A stretch of DNA of 64,000 nt from Thalassospira sp. HJ (lineage in GTDB: Bacteria; Pseudomonadota; Alphaproteobacteria; Rhodospirillales; Thalassospiraceae). Location of the stretch: NCBI RefSeq assembly GCF_000948415.1, contig NZ_JYII01000010.1, positions 620,001 to 684,000 on the forward strand, given 5' to 3'. Shown here piece after piece: positions 35,506-44,442 of this stretch. A program made the translations under genes and the position numbers. The notes below the pieces were generated by a model. That model was not told the origin of the DNA, made no database searches, and worked only from the letters and a program-made list of their open reading frames with translations. Every line of letters begins with the position of its first letter. Within the stretch, counting starts at the first letter, position 1.

Positions 35506-36177
35506 TTAATTGGTTTGGTGATTGGTATCCTTCATATTCGAGATCAGACGATTCTTGGCGTTGCGACTATGTTCAACGGCAAGAATCTGGGCACGTGTGC
35601 CATCGCCGACACAGATTGCATCGGCGATGGCTTGATGTTCGGTCCAGATCGGATCACGGGGGTAACCGATCTGGATATAGGCGTGCATCACGCGTCTGAT
35701 CTGAAGCCAGACTGCCGCGGATGCTTCGGGCAATAGGGGGTTGCCCGACAAACGGTAGATCGTTTGATGAAATGCGACGTCGGCTGCAACTAATTCTGCG
35801 GTGTCGCCGCTGCCCAGGGCGTGGCGTCCCTGTTCGATGGCAGCCCGCAAAGCCGATTCCCGATCCGATGCCTTGGACTCAGCAGCCAGACGGGCCGCAA
35901 GCCCGTCAAATGCTTCTCGCAGGTCATAAACGTGGCGCACCAGTTCATGATCCACAGGGGCAACGCGGTAACCGCGCCGTCCCATGGGTTCGACCAATCC
36001 GTCACGACGCAGCAACCCCAGAGCTTGCAACACGGGTTGCCGCGAGACATTGAGTTCCTCGGCAATGGCTTCCTGACGCAAAGGTGTCCCGGGAGGGAGA
36101 GCACCGGAACACAAGGCATCAACCAGGCGGTCATGCACTTCGTCAGTCAGACTTTTTCGGCCGGAAAGAGGTTCCAT
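35506..36177 (-). CDS. GntR/FadR-type regulator with FCD domain
   Basis: A 223-residue GntR regulator. The winged helix is at about residues 10-70 (LRQEAIAEELNVSRQPVLQALGLLRRDGLV); the FCD effector domain follows, with DVAFHQTIYRLSGN providing metal-binding D and H. It is the first gene of the strand and probably regulates the PhyH-dehydrogenase cassette and itself. A TGTATACA palindrome lies 30 bases upstream of its start. Confidence 0.92.
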   Translation of the reverse strand: MEPLSGRKSLTDEVHDRLVDALCSGALPPGTPLRQEAIAEELNVSRQPVLQALGLLRRDGLVEPMGRRGYRVAPVDHELVRHVYDLREAFDGLAARLAAESKASDRESALRAAIEQGRHALGSGDTAELVAADVAFHQTIYRLSGNPLLPEASAAVWLQIRRVMHAYIQIGYPRDPIWTEHQAIADAICVGDGTRAQILAVEHSRNAKNRLISNMKDTNHQTN

Positions 36178-36206
36178 CTTCGATCCTCGTTAGGTGTACG
36201 GAATAC

Positions 36207-36214
36207 TGTATACA
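36207..36214. promoter_or_regulatory. TGTATACA palindrome, probable GntR operator
   Basis: A perfect 8-base palindrome sits upstream of the GntR gene and divergent from the nitrilase gene. FCD-type GntR proteins bind such TNGTNNNACNA-like sites; this match is by pattern only. Confidence 0.45.
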
Positions 36215-36414
36215 CTAATTTCCGGTTTGGGAAGGATTGAATCTGGATCGGAAACACGCGCCTTGTGATCTTCGGGTTTTGATGGGGGCAGGAGAATGCA
36301 ACCGTGGCCGTCCATCCCTTGATAAATCGCGGTCTGCTATCCCAATTGTCTATTGCCGGGCCGCGGCGTCACGCCCATCATGAAAATGGATAACGATAAA
36401 AAGGAGACTGCGTC

Positions 36415-37239
36415 ATGACCCGTTTCATTGCGGCCTGTGTTCAGGTCAATTCACGCGATGTGATGTCTGATAACCTTGCGCGCGCGGCGACCTATGCCCG
36501 CGATGCCCATGCGGCCGGGGCCAGATTGATCGCCTTTCCCGAAAACGTGTCCATGATGTCCTTTGGCGGTGAAAACGTGCGTGCGGCCGCCTTTCCCGAG
36601 GATGAGCATCCCGGTCTGGTTTTCTTTTGCGATCTGGCTGAGGAGCTGAATTCCACCCTGATCGTCGGATCACTGCATGTCAAAGTGCCGGGCGAAGACC
36701 GGGTGGCGAACCGCTGTTTTGTGATCGGCCCGGACGGCAAGGTCATCACATCGTACGACAAGATCCACATGTTTGATGTCGATCTGGCCAATGGCGAAAG
36801 CTACCGCGAAAGTAAAACCTTCCGTCCCGGCGATACGGCCCGCTTGGCCAGTACCGAGTTTGGCAAGGTCGGGGTGTCGATCTGCTATGACGTGCGGTTC
36901 CCGCATCTGTTTCGCGATTACGCCAAGGCCGGTGCACAGATCCTTAGCATCCCGGCGGCCTTTACCCGCACCACGGGGCAGGCGCATTGGCACACACTTT
37001 TGAAGGCGCGCGCGATTGAAAACGGTTGTTTCGTGATTGCCGCGGCCCAGTGCGGCGAGCATCCCGGTGATCGCCAGACCTTTGGCCATTCGCTCATCAT
37101 TGATCCCTGGGGGCAGGTGCTTGCCGATGGTGGCACCGATCCGGGTTTCATCACTGCCGAGATTGATCTAACGCGTGTTGATGAAATTCGCCGGATGGTG
37201 CCATCGCTTGGCAATGATCGGGAATACAAGCCCTGCTGA
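36415..37239 (+). CDS. carbon-nitrogen hydrolase of the Nit1/Nit2 (omega-amidase/deaminated-glutathione amidase) type
   Basis: A 274-residue nitrilase-superfamily enzyme with the triad E43, K116 and C157 (in SICYDVRFP). The CYDVRFP context and the NGCFVIAAAQCG segment are typical of the Nit branch that repairs deaminated glutathione or hydrolyses omega-amides. In alphaproteobacteria this gene usually follows grxC and precedes a DUF1178 gene; here both neighbours exist but are separated by inserted genes. Confidence 0.92.
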   Translation: MTRFIAACVQVNSRDVMSDNLARAATYARDAHAAGARLIAFPENVSMMSFGGENVRAAAFPEDEHPGLVFFCDLAEELNSTLIVGSLHVKVPGEDRVANRCFVIGPDGKVITSYDKIHMFDVDLANGESYRESKTFRPGDTARLASTEFGKVGVSICYDVRFPHLFRDYAKAGAQILSIPAAFTRTTGQAHWHTLLKARAIENGCFVIAAAQCGEHPGDRQTFGHSLIIDPWGQVLADGGTDPGFITAEIDLTRVDEIRRMVPSLGNDREYKPC

Positions 37240-37258
37240 ACAGGTTTAATCGAGGTGG

Positions 37259-37642
37259 TCAGGTGTAACTGACCACTTCAAACTCGATGTCATTCTCATC
37301 GCGGAAATAGAACCGGCGACCGGGTTCGTAATCGGCATGGTTAAAGGTCTCGATGCCATCTGACTTGATGCGTTCCTCGGTCGCGTCCAAATCTTCAACG
37401 ACAATGCCAAGATGGTTGAGCCCGCCAATCGTGGCATAGGAACTTTCCTGGCCGTTTTTTGGTGTGCCAAGGGCATAGATCGCGACATAGCTGTCATCAT
37501 TGCCGACATGATAGGTCAACCCGTCATGGATGGCCGGGCCTTGCCAGCGGATATGCCAGCCAAACCATTTGCACAGGTTGGCGGCGGTTTTGACCGGATC
37601 GGCGACCGTGAAATTCACATGTTCGAGAAATGCAGCACTCAT
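37259..37642 (-). CDS. VOC-family protein
   Basis: A 127-residue glyoxalase-fold protein. FLEHVNFTVADP at the start and HLGIVVEDLDATEERIKSDGI with FYFRDENDIEFEVVSYT at the end fit the VOC fold, with H8 and the late glutamate as possible metal ligands. The function is unknown. It converges on the nitrilase gene with 19 bases between stop codons. Confidence 0.87.
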   Translation of the reverse strand: MSAAFLEHVNFTVADPVKTAANLCKWFGWHIRWQGPAIHDGLTYHVGNDDSYVAIYALGTPKNGQESSYATIGGLNHLGIVVEDLDATEERIKSDGIETFNHADYEPGRRFYFRDENDIEFEVVSYT

Positions 37643-37867
37643 GGCGTTTCCTTGTCGTTATGTGTTTTGTTTCAGATTTCCCTTCTTGGTAATTCCTCAA
37701 CTATAGTTAAGGTCAAGCGGCAATTCGCTCTGGTTCATATGGGGTCTTTGGCTGGAATTGTCGCGTCCTCACGCGATCTCACGAAACAGTGTCGCAACGT
37801 CATTTCAATTTCGAACGGGTACCGGGCACACTTTGCTCACCAGGGATTTTCAACCGGAGTAACAGGG

Positions 37868-38410
37868 ATGATGTTCAAACAGTTTTTAATTGGATCGGCC
37901 GTTTTCTTTGGCCTGTCGAGTGCCGCCCATGCGGGTGAGCAATATGTTGATGAAACAGGCTATGCCATTAGCGGTTATGACGCGGTGGCCTATTTCAACT
38001 TGCCGCAAAAGGATGTCGGCATGACACAACCGCACGCCGTGCCGGGCCGCGCAGATATCACGGCAGACTATAACGGCGCGACCTGGGCATTCTCGTCCGA
38101 AGAAAACCGCGACATGTTCCTCGCCGATCCAGCCAAATATGCCCCGGCCTTTGATGGGCATTGCGCATACGGGATTGCCAAGGGCGGCAAGGTGCCCGCC
38201 AACCCGAACTTGTGGCGGATTGTTGATGGGCAGCTTTATCTCAACATCACGCCCGCTGTGGTCGGTTTCTGGAGCGAAGATATTAACGGCTTTATTGAAA
38301 CGGCTGATGGCAACTGGACGGGCCTCGAAGCCAAATCGGCATCGGATAAAAGCTGGATGGCAATTACCGATAATGACGGCACCTATGATATGGCCGCGCC
38401 GATCAAGTAA
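37868..38410 (+). CDS. secreted YHS-domain protein
   Basis: A 180-residue protein with a signal peptide (residues 1-22, ending AHA) and a YHS domain (about 40-110, SGYDAVAYFN then FSSEENRDMFLADPAKYAPAFDGHCAYGIAKG). YHS domains are often attached to metal or copper handling, and the histidine and cysteine in DGHCAYG could bind metal, but no function is established. The ATG at 37868 follows GGAG; the frame is open far upstream, without a ribosome site. It converges on phoX across a terminator. Confidence 0.87.
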   Translation: MMFKQFLIGSAVFFGLSSAAHAGEQYVDETGYAISGYDAVAYFNLPQKDVGMTQPHAVPGRADITADYNGATWAFSSEENRDMFLADPAKYAPAFDGHCAYGIAKGGKVPANPNLWRIVDGQLYLNITPAVVGFWSEDINGFIETADGNWTGLEAKSASDKSWMAITDNDGTYDMAAPIK

Positions 38411-38435
38411 TCCGGGCATATAGTCCAGACAAACA

Positions 38436-38467
38436 AAAACGCACCGGCAGATTTGCCGGTGCGTTTT
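38436..38467. terminator. bidirectional terminator between the YHS gene and phoX
   Basis: AAAACGCACCGGCA 38436-38449 pairs perfectly with TGCCGGTGCGTTTT 38454-38467. Confidence 0.92.
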
Positions 38468-38493
38468 GCATTTCAGGTCAGTGATACAGGGGA

Positions 38494-40407
38494 TTAGCCT
38501 GCGATTTCACCGCCGTCTTCTTTGGTCACAGCCACGACCGACGGACGCGGCGGCATGGCAGCCTGGAAGTCCGGCCAGCGGGTGCTTGGTTCGTCATAGG
38601 AAGAACCATCCGCCGGGTGCTGGACCGCAAGGAACAGCGTCTTTCCATCCGGGGTGAATTCCGGACCGCACATTTCTGCACCAACCGGGCAGGCGAAGAA
38701 GAACTTGGTCAGCGCACGGCCAGGGCCGTCAACATCGGTGGCGTGCATGCCATCAGGAATGTCGGACTTCGGTGCGCCATCGGTGGAAATCCACAGGCGA
38801 CCGCGATGGTCGATTGCCATGTTGTCCGGGCAGGAAACCCAGCTTTCTGCCGCCGGATGGTAAACCGCCTTGTCATCAGCAACGGTCGGGTTGCCGCCGG
38901 CAATCATGATGTCCCAGGTAAAGCGCGAAGCCGTATGATCGGCATCCTTGCCACGACCACCCGGAGGGGTGAGTTCAAGCACGTGACCATGCGGGTTGGC
39001 AGCGCGCGGGTTCGGTGCGTTGCCTTCCTTGCGCTTGGAGTTGTTGGTCAGCATGACATAGACCTTGCCATTGACCGGGTTCGGTTCGACGTCTTCCGGA
39101 CGGTCCATCTGGGTTGCACCCAGAAGGTCAGCCGCACGGCGGGCTTCGATCAGAACATCGGCCTGGCTGTGGAAATCATTTTCTGCGGTCAGCGGGCCTT
39201 CACCGAAGATCAGCGGCATCCAGTCAAGGCTGCCATCTTCGTGGAACTGGGCAACAAACAGGGTGCCGTTTTCCAGAAGGTCCATGTTCGATGCGCGGTC
39301 ATTCGGGTTGTATTTGTTCGTCGCAACGAATTTATAAAGATAATCAAAGCGCTGATCATCACCGGAATAGGCAACTACCGAGTTGTCCTTGTTGATGATG
39401 ACCGTGGCGCCTTCGTGCTTGAAGCGGCCAAGGGCAGTGCGCTTTTTCGGCATCGAGGTCGGGTCATACGGATCGATCTCGACCATCCAGCCAAATTTGT
39501 TCGGCTCGTTCGGGTCTTTTTCGACGTTGAAGCGGTCGAAATATTTAACCCACGAGTACCAGCTGTCCTTGGAGATACCAAGGCGCTTGTAGTTGCGCTC
39601 TTCGCTGGTTTTGGCGATGTCGCCGCCAAAGTAACCGTTGAAGTTTTCCTCGGCGATCAGAACAGTACCCCACGGGGTTTTGCCACCCGCACAGTTGTTC
39701 AGCGTGCCGATGACGCGCGTACCGGTTGGGTCGGTGTTGGTTTTAAGGCGGTCATGACCGGCAGCCGGGCCAGTGATCTGCATTTCGGTGTCGATCGGGG
39801 AGATGCGGCGCGCATAGTCCGAGCCATCAACAACCTGCCATTTGCCACCGGTTTTCTTGACTTCGATCACCGAATGACCGTGGGCAGCAATTTCGTGCAG
39901 TGCCTGTTCTTCGGAGGCACCCATCGCATCCTTGAGGCCCGACCACATCAGCTCGGCATTGGTGTATTCGTGGCTGACGCACAGAAGACCGTGATCGGAA
40001 TTCTGGGAGCCGACCGGAAGCGGCATATAGCCGACATAGTCGCAGTTATAACCGAATTGTTTGTTCTGTGCGTTGGCATCGACCTGGCCCGGAACGAATG
40101 CCGGTGCATCAGCGACGACCTTGTCGCCCCAACGGATCAGGACGCTGGCGTCATAGCCATCAGCAACCGCATGGGTTTCGGTGATTTTCTGCGGGATCGA
40201 CTTGAAGGTCAGGGTAGACGGCGACTGTGCCTTGGCAACACCCTTGGTCGCGATACCAGCACCAACAACGGCGGAAGTTGCCATCAGGCCTTTGAAAAAG
40301 CCACGGCGGGAAAAACGTGCATTGATCAGATCGTCAATGCACGGATTGTTGGTCGGGTTGGACGGGATATCGTCGCTATCTTCGATGATTTCGTATTTAT
40401 CGCTCAT
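38494..40407 (-). CDS. phoX: PhoX-family (DUF839) Tat-exported phosphatase
   Basis: A 637-residue protein of the PhoX family, calcium- and iron-dependent alkaline phosphatases common in marine bacteria. A twin-arginine signal lies at about residues 33-60 (FSRRGFFKGLMATSAVVGAG), so it is exported folded. The rest is the beta-propeller with many Asp/Glu/Asn-rich loops (TFDRFNVEKDP, PNPRAANPHGH, CVSHEYTNAELMW). ATG 40407 follows GAGAGAGAGAAA. The upstream 115 bases contain no convincing Pho box. Phosphatase activity is inferred from the family; a few DUF839 proteins may have other roles. Confidence 0.88.
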   Translation of the reverse strand: MSDKYEIIEDSDDIPSNPTNNPCIDDLINARFSRRGFFKGLMATSAVVGAGIATKGVAKAQSPSTLTFKSIPQKITETHAVADGYDASVLIRWGDKVVADAPAFVPGQVDANAQNKQFGYNCDYVGYMPLPVGSQNSDHGLLCVSHEYTNAELMWSGLKDAMGASEEQALHEIAAHGHSVIEVKKTGGKWQVVDGSDYARRISPIDTEMQITGPAAGHDRLKTNTDPTGTRVIGTLNNCAGGKTPWGTVLIAEENFNGYFGGDIAKTSEERNYKRLGISKDSWYSWVKYFDRFNVEKDPNEPNKFGWMVEIDPYDPTSMPKKRTALGRFKHEGATVIINKDNSVVAYSGDDQRFDYLYKFVATNKYNPNDRASNMDLLENGTLFVAQFHEDGSLDWMPLIFGEGPLTAENDFHSQADVLIEARRAADLLGATQMDRPEDVEPNPVNGKVYVMLTNNSKRKEGNAPNPRAANPHGHVLELTPPGGRGKDADHTASRFTWDIMIAGGNPTVADDKAVYHPAAESWVSCPDNMAIDHRGRLWISTDGAPKSDIPDGMHATDVDGPGRALTKFFFACPVGAEMCGPEFTPDGKTLFLAVQHPADGSSYDEPSTRWPDFQAAMPPRPSVVAVTKEDGGEIAG

Positions 40408-40554
40408 GGCTTTTCTCTCTCTCAACGCCTTTGCCTGAAACAGCAGCAGGCAAGATGCCAGAAACGACAGAATTTAATTGTGAAAGTTGTGTTTCTTTTT
40501 GTAATAACAGTGTGTTACGGATTTATTGCAATTCTTTCCAATACCCCGGCGCGA

Positions 40555-41085
40555 TTAGTTTTGCGATGGCTTCTGTGCGACAATCGATTGTTTTATCGCG
40601 GTAATTTCATCGCCATCGTTTGCACGGATTGGGCCTTGGTGACGGGCAATCATGTTCCAGTCGCCAAAGGTTTCCATCAGTTCATCCTGACGCAACAGGA
40701 AGTCCGGTGATCGCGGGCGACCGAAGGCCTCGTTCCCGAGCATGAAGGTTTCATATATCAGGGTGCCACCCGCTCTGACGGCATCGCGCAGGTTGGGAAA
40801 TAGTGGCCGATGCAGATAATTGACTACGACAATCAGATCGAATTTCTGATCGCCCAAGGGCCATTGCCCCGTCTCAAGATCGGCTTCCTGCCAGTCGATG
40901 GTCGGGTTTGCGTTGGTATCGGTTTGCGAAAGGTCGCGATCAATGGCTGTGACCTTCCAACCCTGATCGGCAAGCCAGAAACTGTGCCGTCCCTTGCCGC
41001 ATGCCAGATCAAGCGCACAGTTGCGTGAGGGCGTTGGGGCAGGGCAATGTTGTGTGATCCAGTTTGATGGCAATTGGGATGACAT
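40555..41085 (-). CDS. class I SAM methyltransferase, TehB-like
   Basis: A 176-residue small methyltransferase. Motif I is LDLACGKGRHSFWLA, followed by VTAIDRD (the acidic residue that holds SAM ribose) and LIVVVNYLHRPLF. It resembles TehB-type detoxifying methyltransferases, though the acceptor is unknown. It lies upstream of phoX on the same strand with 147 bases between and is divergent from DUF1178. Confidence 0.85.
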   Translation of the reverse strand: MSSQLPSNWITQHCPAPTPSRNCALDLACGKGRHSFWLADQGWKVTAIDRDLSQTDTNANPTIDWQEADLETGQWPLGDQKFDLIVVVNYLHRPLFPNLRDAVRAGGTLIYETFMLGNEAFGRPRSPDFLLRQDELMETFGDWNMIARHQGPIRANDGDEITAIKQSIVAQKPSQN

Positions 41086-41210
41086 TTTTGTAAATCTTGG
41101 TTATTCAGTGTGGCGCCCGTGGACTGGCGATTTTGGCCATGGCGGGCCATATGAAGTCTATATGATATGCTTATCTTTTTGCGACGGGTTCGACTTATAC
41201 AAGTACCATC

Positions 41211-41645
41211 ATGATTCTATTCCAGCTTAAATGCGAACATGATCACGAATTTGAAGGTTGGTTCAAGGACGGTGCGACCTACGAAGCACAGGCCGCCGAT
41301 GGTGATTTGTCCTGCCCGGTTTGTGGAACGTCGAATGTCGGCAAGGCCCTGATGGCGCCGCGCCTGCGCACGTCACGCCAAAAAGAAGTCGCCGCCGAAA
41401 AGCAGCAGCAAAAGGCCATTGCCGAAGCGACCCAGGCCGCCATCGCGGAAATTCGCAAACAGGTCGAGAGCAATTGCGAAAATGTCGGCAACAAGTTTGC
41501 CGAAGAAGCCCGCAAAATCCATTACGGCGAAACCGAAAAACGCGGCATCTTTGGTCAGGCGTCGCTCAAGGAAACCGCCGAACTGGTCGATGAAGGCATC
41601 GATGTGATGGCGCTGCCCTGGGACGACGAAACCAAGAAGAACTAG
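41211..41645 (+). CDS. DUF1178 zinc-ribbon protein
   Basis: A 144-residue protein of the DUF1178 family. The N-terminus has LKCEHDHEFEGWF and SCPVCG, a likely zinc-binding set; a long charged helix (about 60-115) and the conserved HYGETEKRGIFG follow. The function is unknown. In related bacteria it sits directly after the nitrilase gene, and here it resumes that order after a 4-kb interruption. It precedes the GGDEF gene by about 75 bases. Confidence 0.93.
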   Translation: MILFQLKCEHDHEFEGWFKDGATYEAQAADGDLSCPVCGTSNVGKALMAPRLRTSRQKEVAAEKQQQKAIAEATQAAIAEIRKQVESNCENVGNKFAEEARKIHYGETEKRGIFGQASLKETAELVDEGIDVMALPWDDETKKN

Positions 41646-41720
41646 GCCGCCTTCCTCAAAATTAGACTGATGCCCAACGTGAACGTGGGTATGGCTCTTT
41701 CCCCCGATTTAGGATTGGCA

Positions 41721-43211
41721 ATGGACGGTGTGATCGTCTATTACCCATTTCATAGTTATACCAATAAGGTTGAAAACGTGACGTCTGGTTTGCTGGCTTC
41801 GGGGGAAAACAACCCGTTGCGCCACCTGCTTTTGTTTCTTGGGGTTGGCGTATTGGTGTTTGCCACGTCGCTTCTGGGTATTCTGACCCGCCCTGAGGGG
41901 ATGCTGGCGGTTCTGTGGCCGGCAAATTCTGTGTTTGTTGCGTTTCTGATCCGCTTGCCGATTGTCAATAACCCTGTCGGCTGGATCATGGCTTTTGTCG
42001 GATATGTTTTAGCCGATCTCCTGACAGGAAATGACCTTACGACATCGGTTTCTCTCGCCGTAACCAACATGGTTGGCGTCGGTGCCGCTATCTGCGTCTT
42101 AAGGCATTTTTGCAAACAGCCTCGCACTCTTCAGCGCCCGTACAGTTTGTATCTTGGCCTGGGTGCTGCGGCAGCAGCCCTGAGTGCCGGGTGCTTTGCG
42201 CTGATTTATGGGCTGATCTTTGCTGATCCGGATCCGGTGCGCACCGCGACCTATTGGGTGGTCACGGAATTTGCCAACTATGTCGTTATTCTGCCGTTTA
42301 CCATGACGGTCGCACGTGTACCTGTGATCCTCGGTGGTGTGCAAAAGGCGGTTCACGCATTGCGAGATAACTGGAAGGCAGCCTGGCACGGGTTGCCAGC
42401 TGTGTCGCTGTTGGCCAGTATTTGTATGGCTGATCTGGTCGGTGGGCCTGGCGCGATTGTGTTTCCGGTTCCAGCCCTTTTGTGGTGTGCCCTTACATAT
42501 CGGTTTAATCAGATCGCATTTTTGATGATCGTCATGTCGGTTCTGGTGATGGTCAATCTGGAGCATGATCTTCTGATGTCATTGCCAGAAGACGCTGATC
42601 CGATGCTTAGCATCATGTCGACGCGCATCGGCATCGCGATGCTGGTGATTGGTCCCTTGACCGTGGCATCCATTGATCAGTTAAGGTCCGAACTTCTTGG
42701 GCGGCTTGAACATGCCGCCAAGCATGATTTCCTGACAGGTGTGTTAATGCGTGGCGCGTTCTTGGAACAGGGCCAGAGCCGTATTGATAGCGCAGTTAGC
42801 AAAAAAGACGCTTTTGCTGTTCTGGTCATGGACCTTGATCGGTTTAAGACGATCAACGACACCCACGGTCACGCCGTTGGGGATAGTCTTTTGACCGAAG
42901 TCGCGCGTGTCATCCGGGACAGTTTGCGGACGGATGATCTGGTGGCGCGCTTGGGCGGGGAAGAATTTGCAGTTCTGGCGTCTGGTATTTCAAGTGCCGA
43001 GGCAGAATGCCTTGCAAATACCATTTGCGAAAAGGTAGCAGCCCTTCGAGTACCGGTTCCCAATGCCGCCGAAGTCTGCACCACCATCAGTATCGGGATG
43101 CTTCACCGCCAAGGCGAAGAGCATGCCATGCTTGATGATTTGATCAATGAAGCAGATCGGGCCATGTACAAGGCCAAGGAGACTGGGCGCAACCGGATTG
43201 TTGTGGGCTAA
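41721..43211 (+). CDS. MASE1-like membrane sensor with GGDEF diguanylate cyclase
   Basis: About 496 residues. The first 310 contain eight or so hydrophobic segments (WPANSVFVAFLI is typical of MASE1); the last 175 form a GGDEF domain with an active GGEEF site (RLGGEEFAVLA) and the LVMDLDRFKTINDTHGH metal loop. It should make cyclic di-GMP in response to an unknown signal in or near the membrane. It opposes the HD-GYP protein at 20.7 kb. The start is uncertain: ATG 41670, ATG 41721 (with AGGA) and GTG 41777 (with AAGG) are all in frame. Confidence 0.9.
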   Translation: MDGVIVYYPFHSYTNKVENVTSGLLASGENNPLRHLLLFLGVGVLVFATSLLGILTRPEGMLAVLWPANSVFVAFLIRLPIVNNPVGWIMAFVGYVLADLLTGNDLTTSVSLAVTNMVGVGAAICVLRHFCKQPRTLQRPYSLYLGLGAAAAALSAGCFALIYGLIFADPDPVRTATYWVVTEFANYVVILPFTMTVARVPVILGGVQKAVHALRDNWKAAWHGLPAVSLLASICMADLVGGPGAIVFPVPALLWCALTYRFNQIAFLMIVMSVLVMVNLEHDLLMSLPEDADPMLSIMSTRIGIAMLVIGPLTVASIDQLRSELLGRLEHAAKHDFLTGVLMRGAFLEQGQSRIDSAVSKKDAFAVLVMDLDRFKTINDTHGHAVGDSLLTEVARVIRDSLRTDDLVARLGGEEFAVLASGISSAEAECLANTICEKVAALRVPVPNAAEVCTTISIGMLHRQGEEHAMLDDLINEADRAMYKAKETGRNRIVVG

Positions 43212-43261
43212 AGAGCAGCGTACGCAATGACCGTGTGGCGATTAACCTGCGTCACCGGAGA

Positions 43262-44020
43262 CTATGCCGGTTTTTGGGCGATCACCATGTAATTCACATC
43301 AAGATCACGTGGGGCGGGTGCCCAGGTATCGTTGATCGGGTTATAGGCGACACCGGTGATGTCGCAAAGCTCAAGACCCGCACCACGCAGATATCCCGAC
43401 ATTTCCGAAGGCTTCACAAACTTGCGCCAGTCATGGGTGCCTGCCGGCAGCCAGCGTAGAATGTATTCCGCGCCGATCTTCGCCAGTGCTAGTGATTTGA
43501 TCGTGCGGTTCAGTGTAGCAACAAACATCAAGCCACCGGGTTTGAGAACCGATGCACAGGCCTGCATGAAGAATTGCGGATCATCGACATGTTCGATGAC
43601 TTCCATGTTCAGGACGATATCGAACTGCTTGCCTTCGTCGGCCAGCATTTCCGGCGTGCAGCAGCGATAGTCGATTTCAAGACCGGATTGCGCGGCATGG
43701 ATTTTTGCGACTTCGATGTTGCTTTCCGATGCATCGATCGAGGTCATCTTGGTCCCCATGCGTGCAAGCGGCTCGGACAGAAGGCCGGCACCACAGCCGA
43801 TATCGATGATCTCGATGCCTTTAAGAGGTTCGATGGTTTCCGGATCGCGGCCAAGATGGGCGCAGATATTGTCGCGCAGGATCTGCAGGCGCACCGGATT
43901 GAACTTGTGCAGCGGCTTCATCACACCATTCGGATCCCACCATTTTTCGGACATCGCAGAAAAACGTGCGATTTCGTCGGCATTGGCAGTGCGGCTGGTT
44001 TGTGCGGATGCTTCCGACAT
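43262..44020 (-). CDS. ubiG: ubiquinone biosynthesis O-methyltransferase
   Basis: UbiG carries out both O-methylations of ubiquinone. The 252-residue protein has EKWWDPNG near the N-terminus, motif I IIDIGCGAGLLSEPLA, and NMEVIEHVDDP, all characteristic of UbiG/COQ3. ATG 44020 follows GGAG; an open frame of 24 further codons is unlike the family. It diverges from lysC, as in many alphaproteobacteria. Confidence 0.96.
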   Translation of the reverse strand: MSEASAQTSRTANADEIARFSAMSEKWWDPNGVMKPLHKFNPVRLQILRDNICAHLGRDPETIEPLKGIEIIDIGCGAGLLSEPLARMGTKMTSIDASESNIEVAKIHAAQSGLEIDYRCCTPEMLADEGKQFDIVLNMEVIEHVDDPQFFMQACASVLKPGGLMFVATLNRTIKSLALAKIGAEYILRWLPAGTHDWRKFVKPSEMSGYLRGAGLELCDITGVAYNPINDTWAPAPRDLDVNYMVIAQKPA

Positions 44021-44442
44021 GGTGTGGCTCCGAAGGCGTAAAACACTTTGCTGTATGATGCCCTGTTTACGCGCGCGCGAACGGCAAGGCAATACCGAGC
44101 TGTCAAATGACGTCCGGCAGTGCTCGATCTTGTGGAAATTTGACGCGGGCCTGCCATGCGAAGATGGCGCGCGCCCTCAGGGTTAATGGGTAATTTTCGC
44201 ATGATATGCGATGGGATTTGTCCCATTCGGGGGCTTGGGGGCATTTTCAGGCAAAAAAAATTGCTCTGACGCAATTTATCAGCATCCTTGACGCTTGTTT
44301 CGTGAAGATTATGGCAGTATTGATAACGCCGCTTGGATCAGGGGAAGCGCTGTAGTTGCGGCATGCTAACCTGAGCTAAGACCGGATCACATGCCGTCAC
44401 GTTCGGACAGCCGATGGACGGCGAGCATAGCGGGGATACTTC
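44021..44442. other. divergent ubiG/lysC intergenic region
   Basis: This stretch of about 420 bases holds the palindrome TCGCAT-GAT-ATGCGA at 44197-44211 and a TTGACG word at 44289 that might be a -35 box. I see no gene, no riboswitch-like structure and no tRNA. Confidence 0.45.

Noticed and set aside
40408-40554. Possible Pho box upstream of phoX
   Set aside because: CTTTCAC and CTGTC words are present but not at the 11-base spacing of a Pho box, so the claim cannot be supported.
38617-40710. A 697-codon open frame on the plus strand
   Set aside because: It is antisense to phoX, which has a Tat signal, family motifs and a ribosome site. Long antisense frames are common in GC-rich DNA and this one has no recognisable domain.
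44021-44442. Lysine or other riboswitch before lysC
   Set aside because: I saw no conserved riboswitch core, and lysine riboswitches are not typical of this class.
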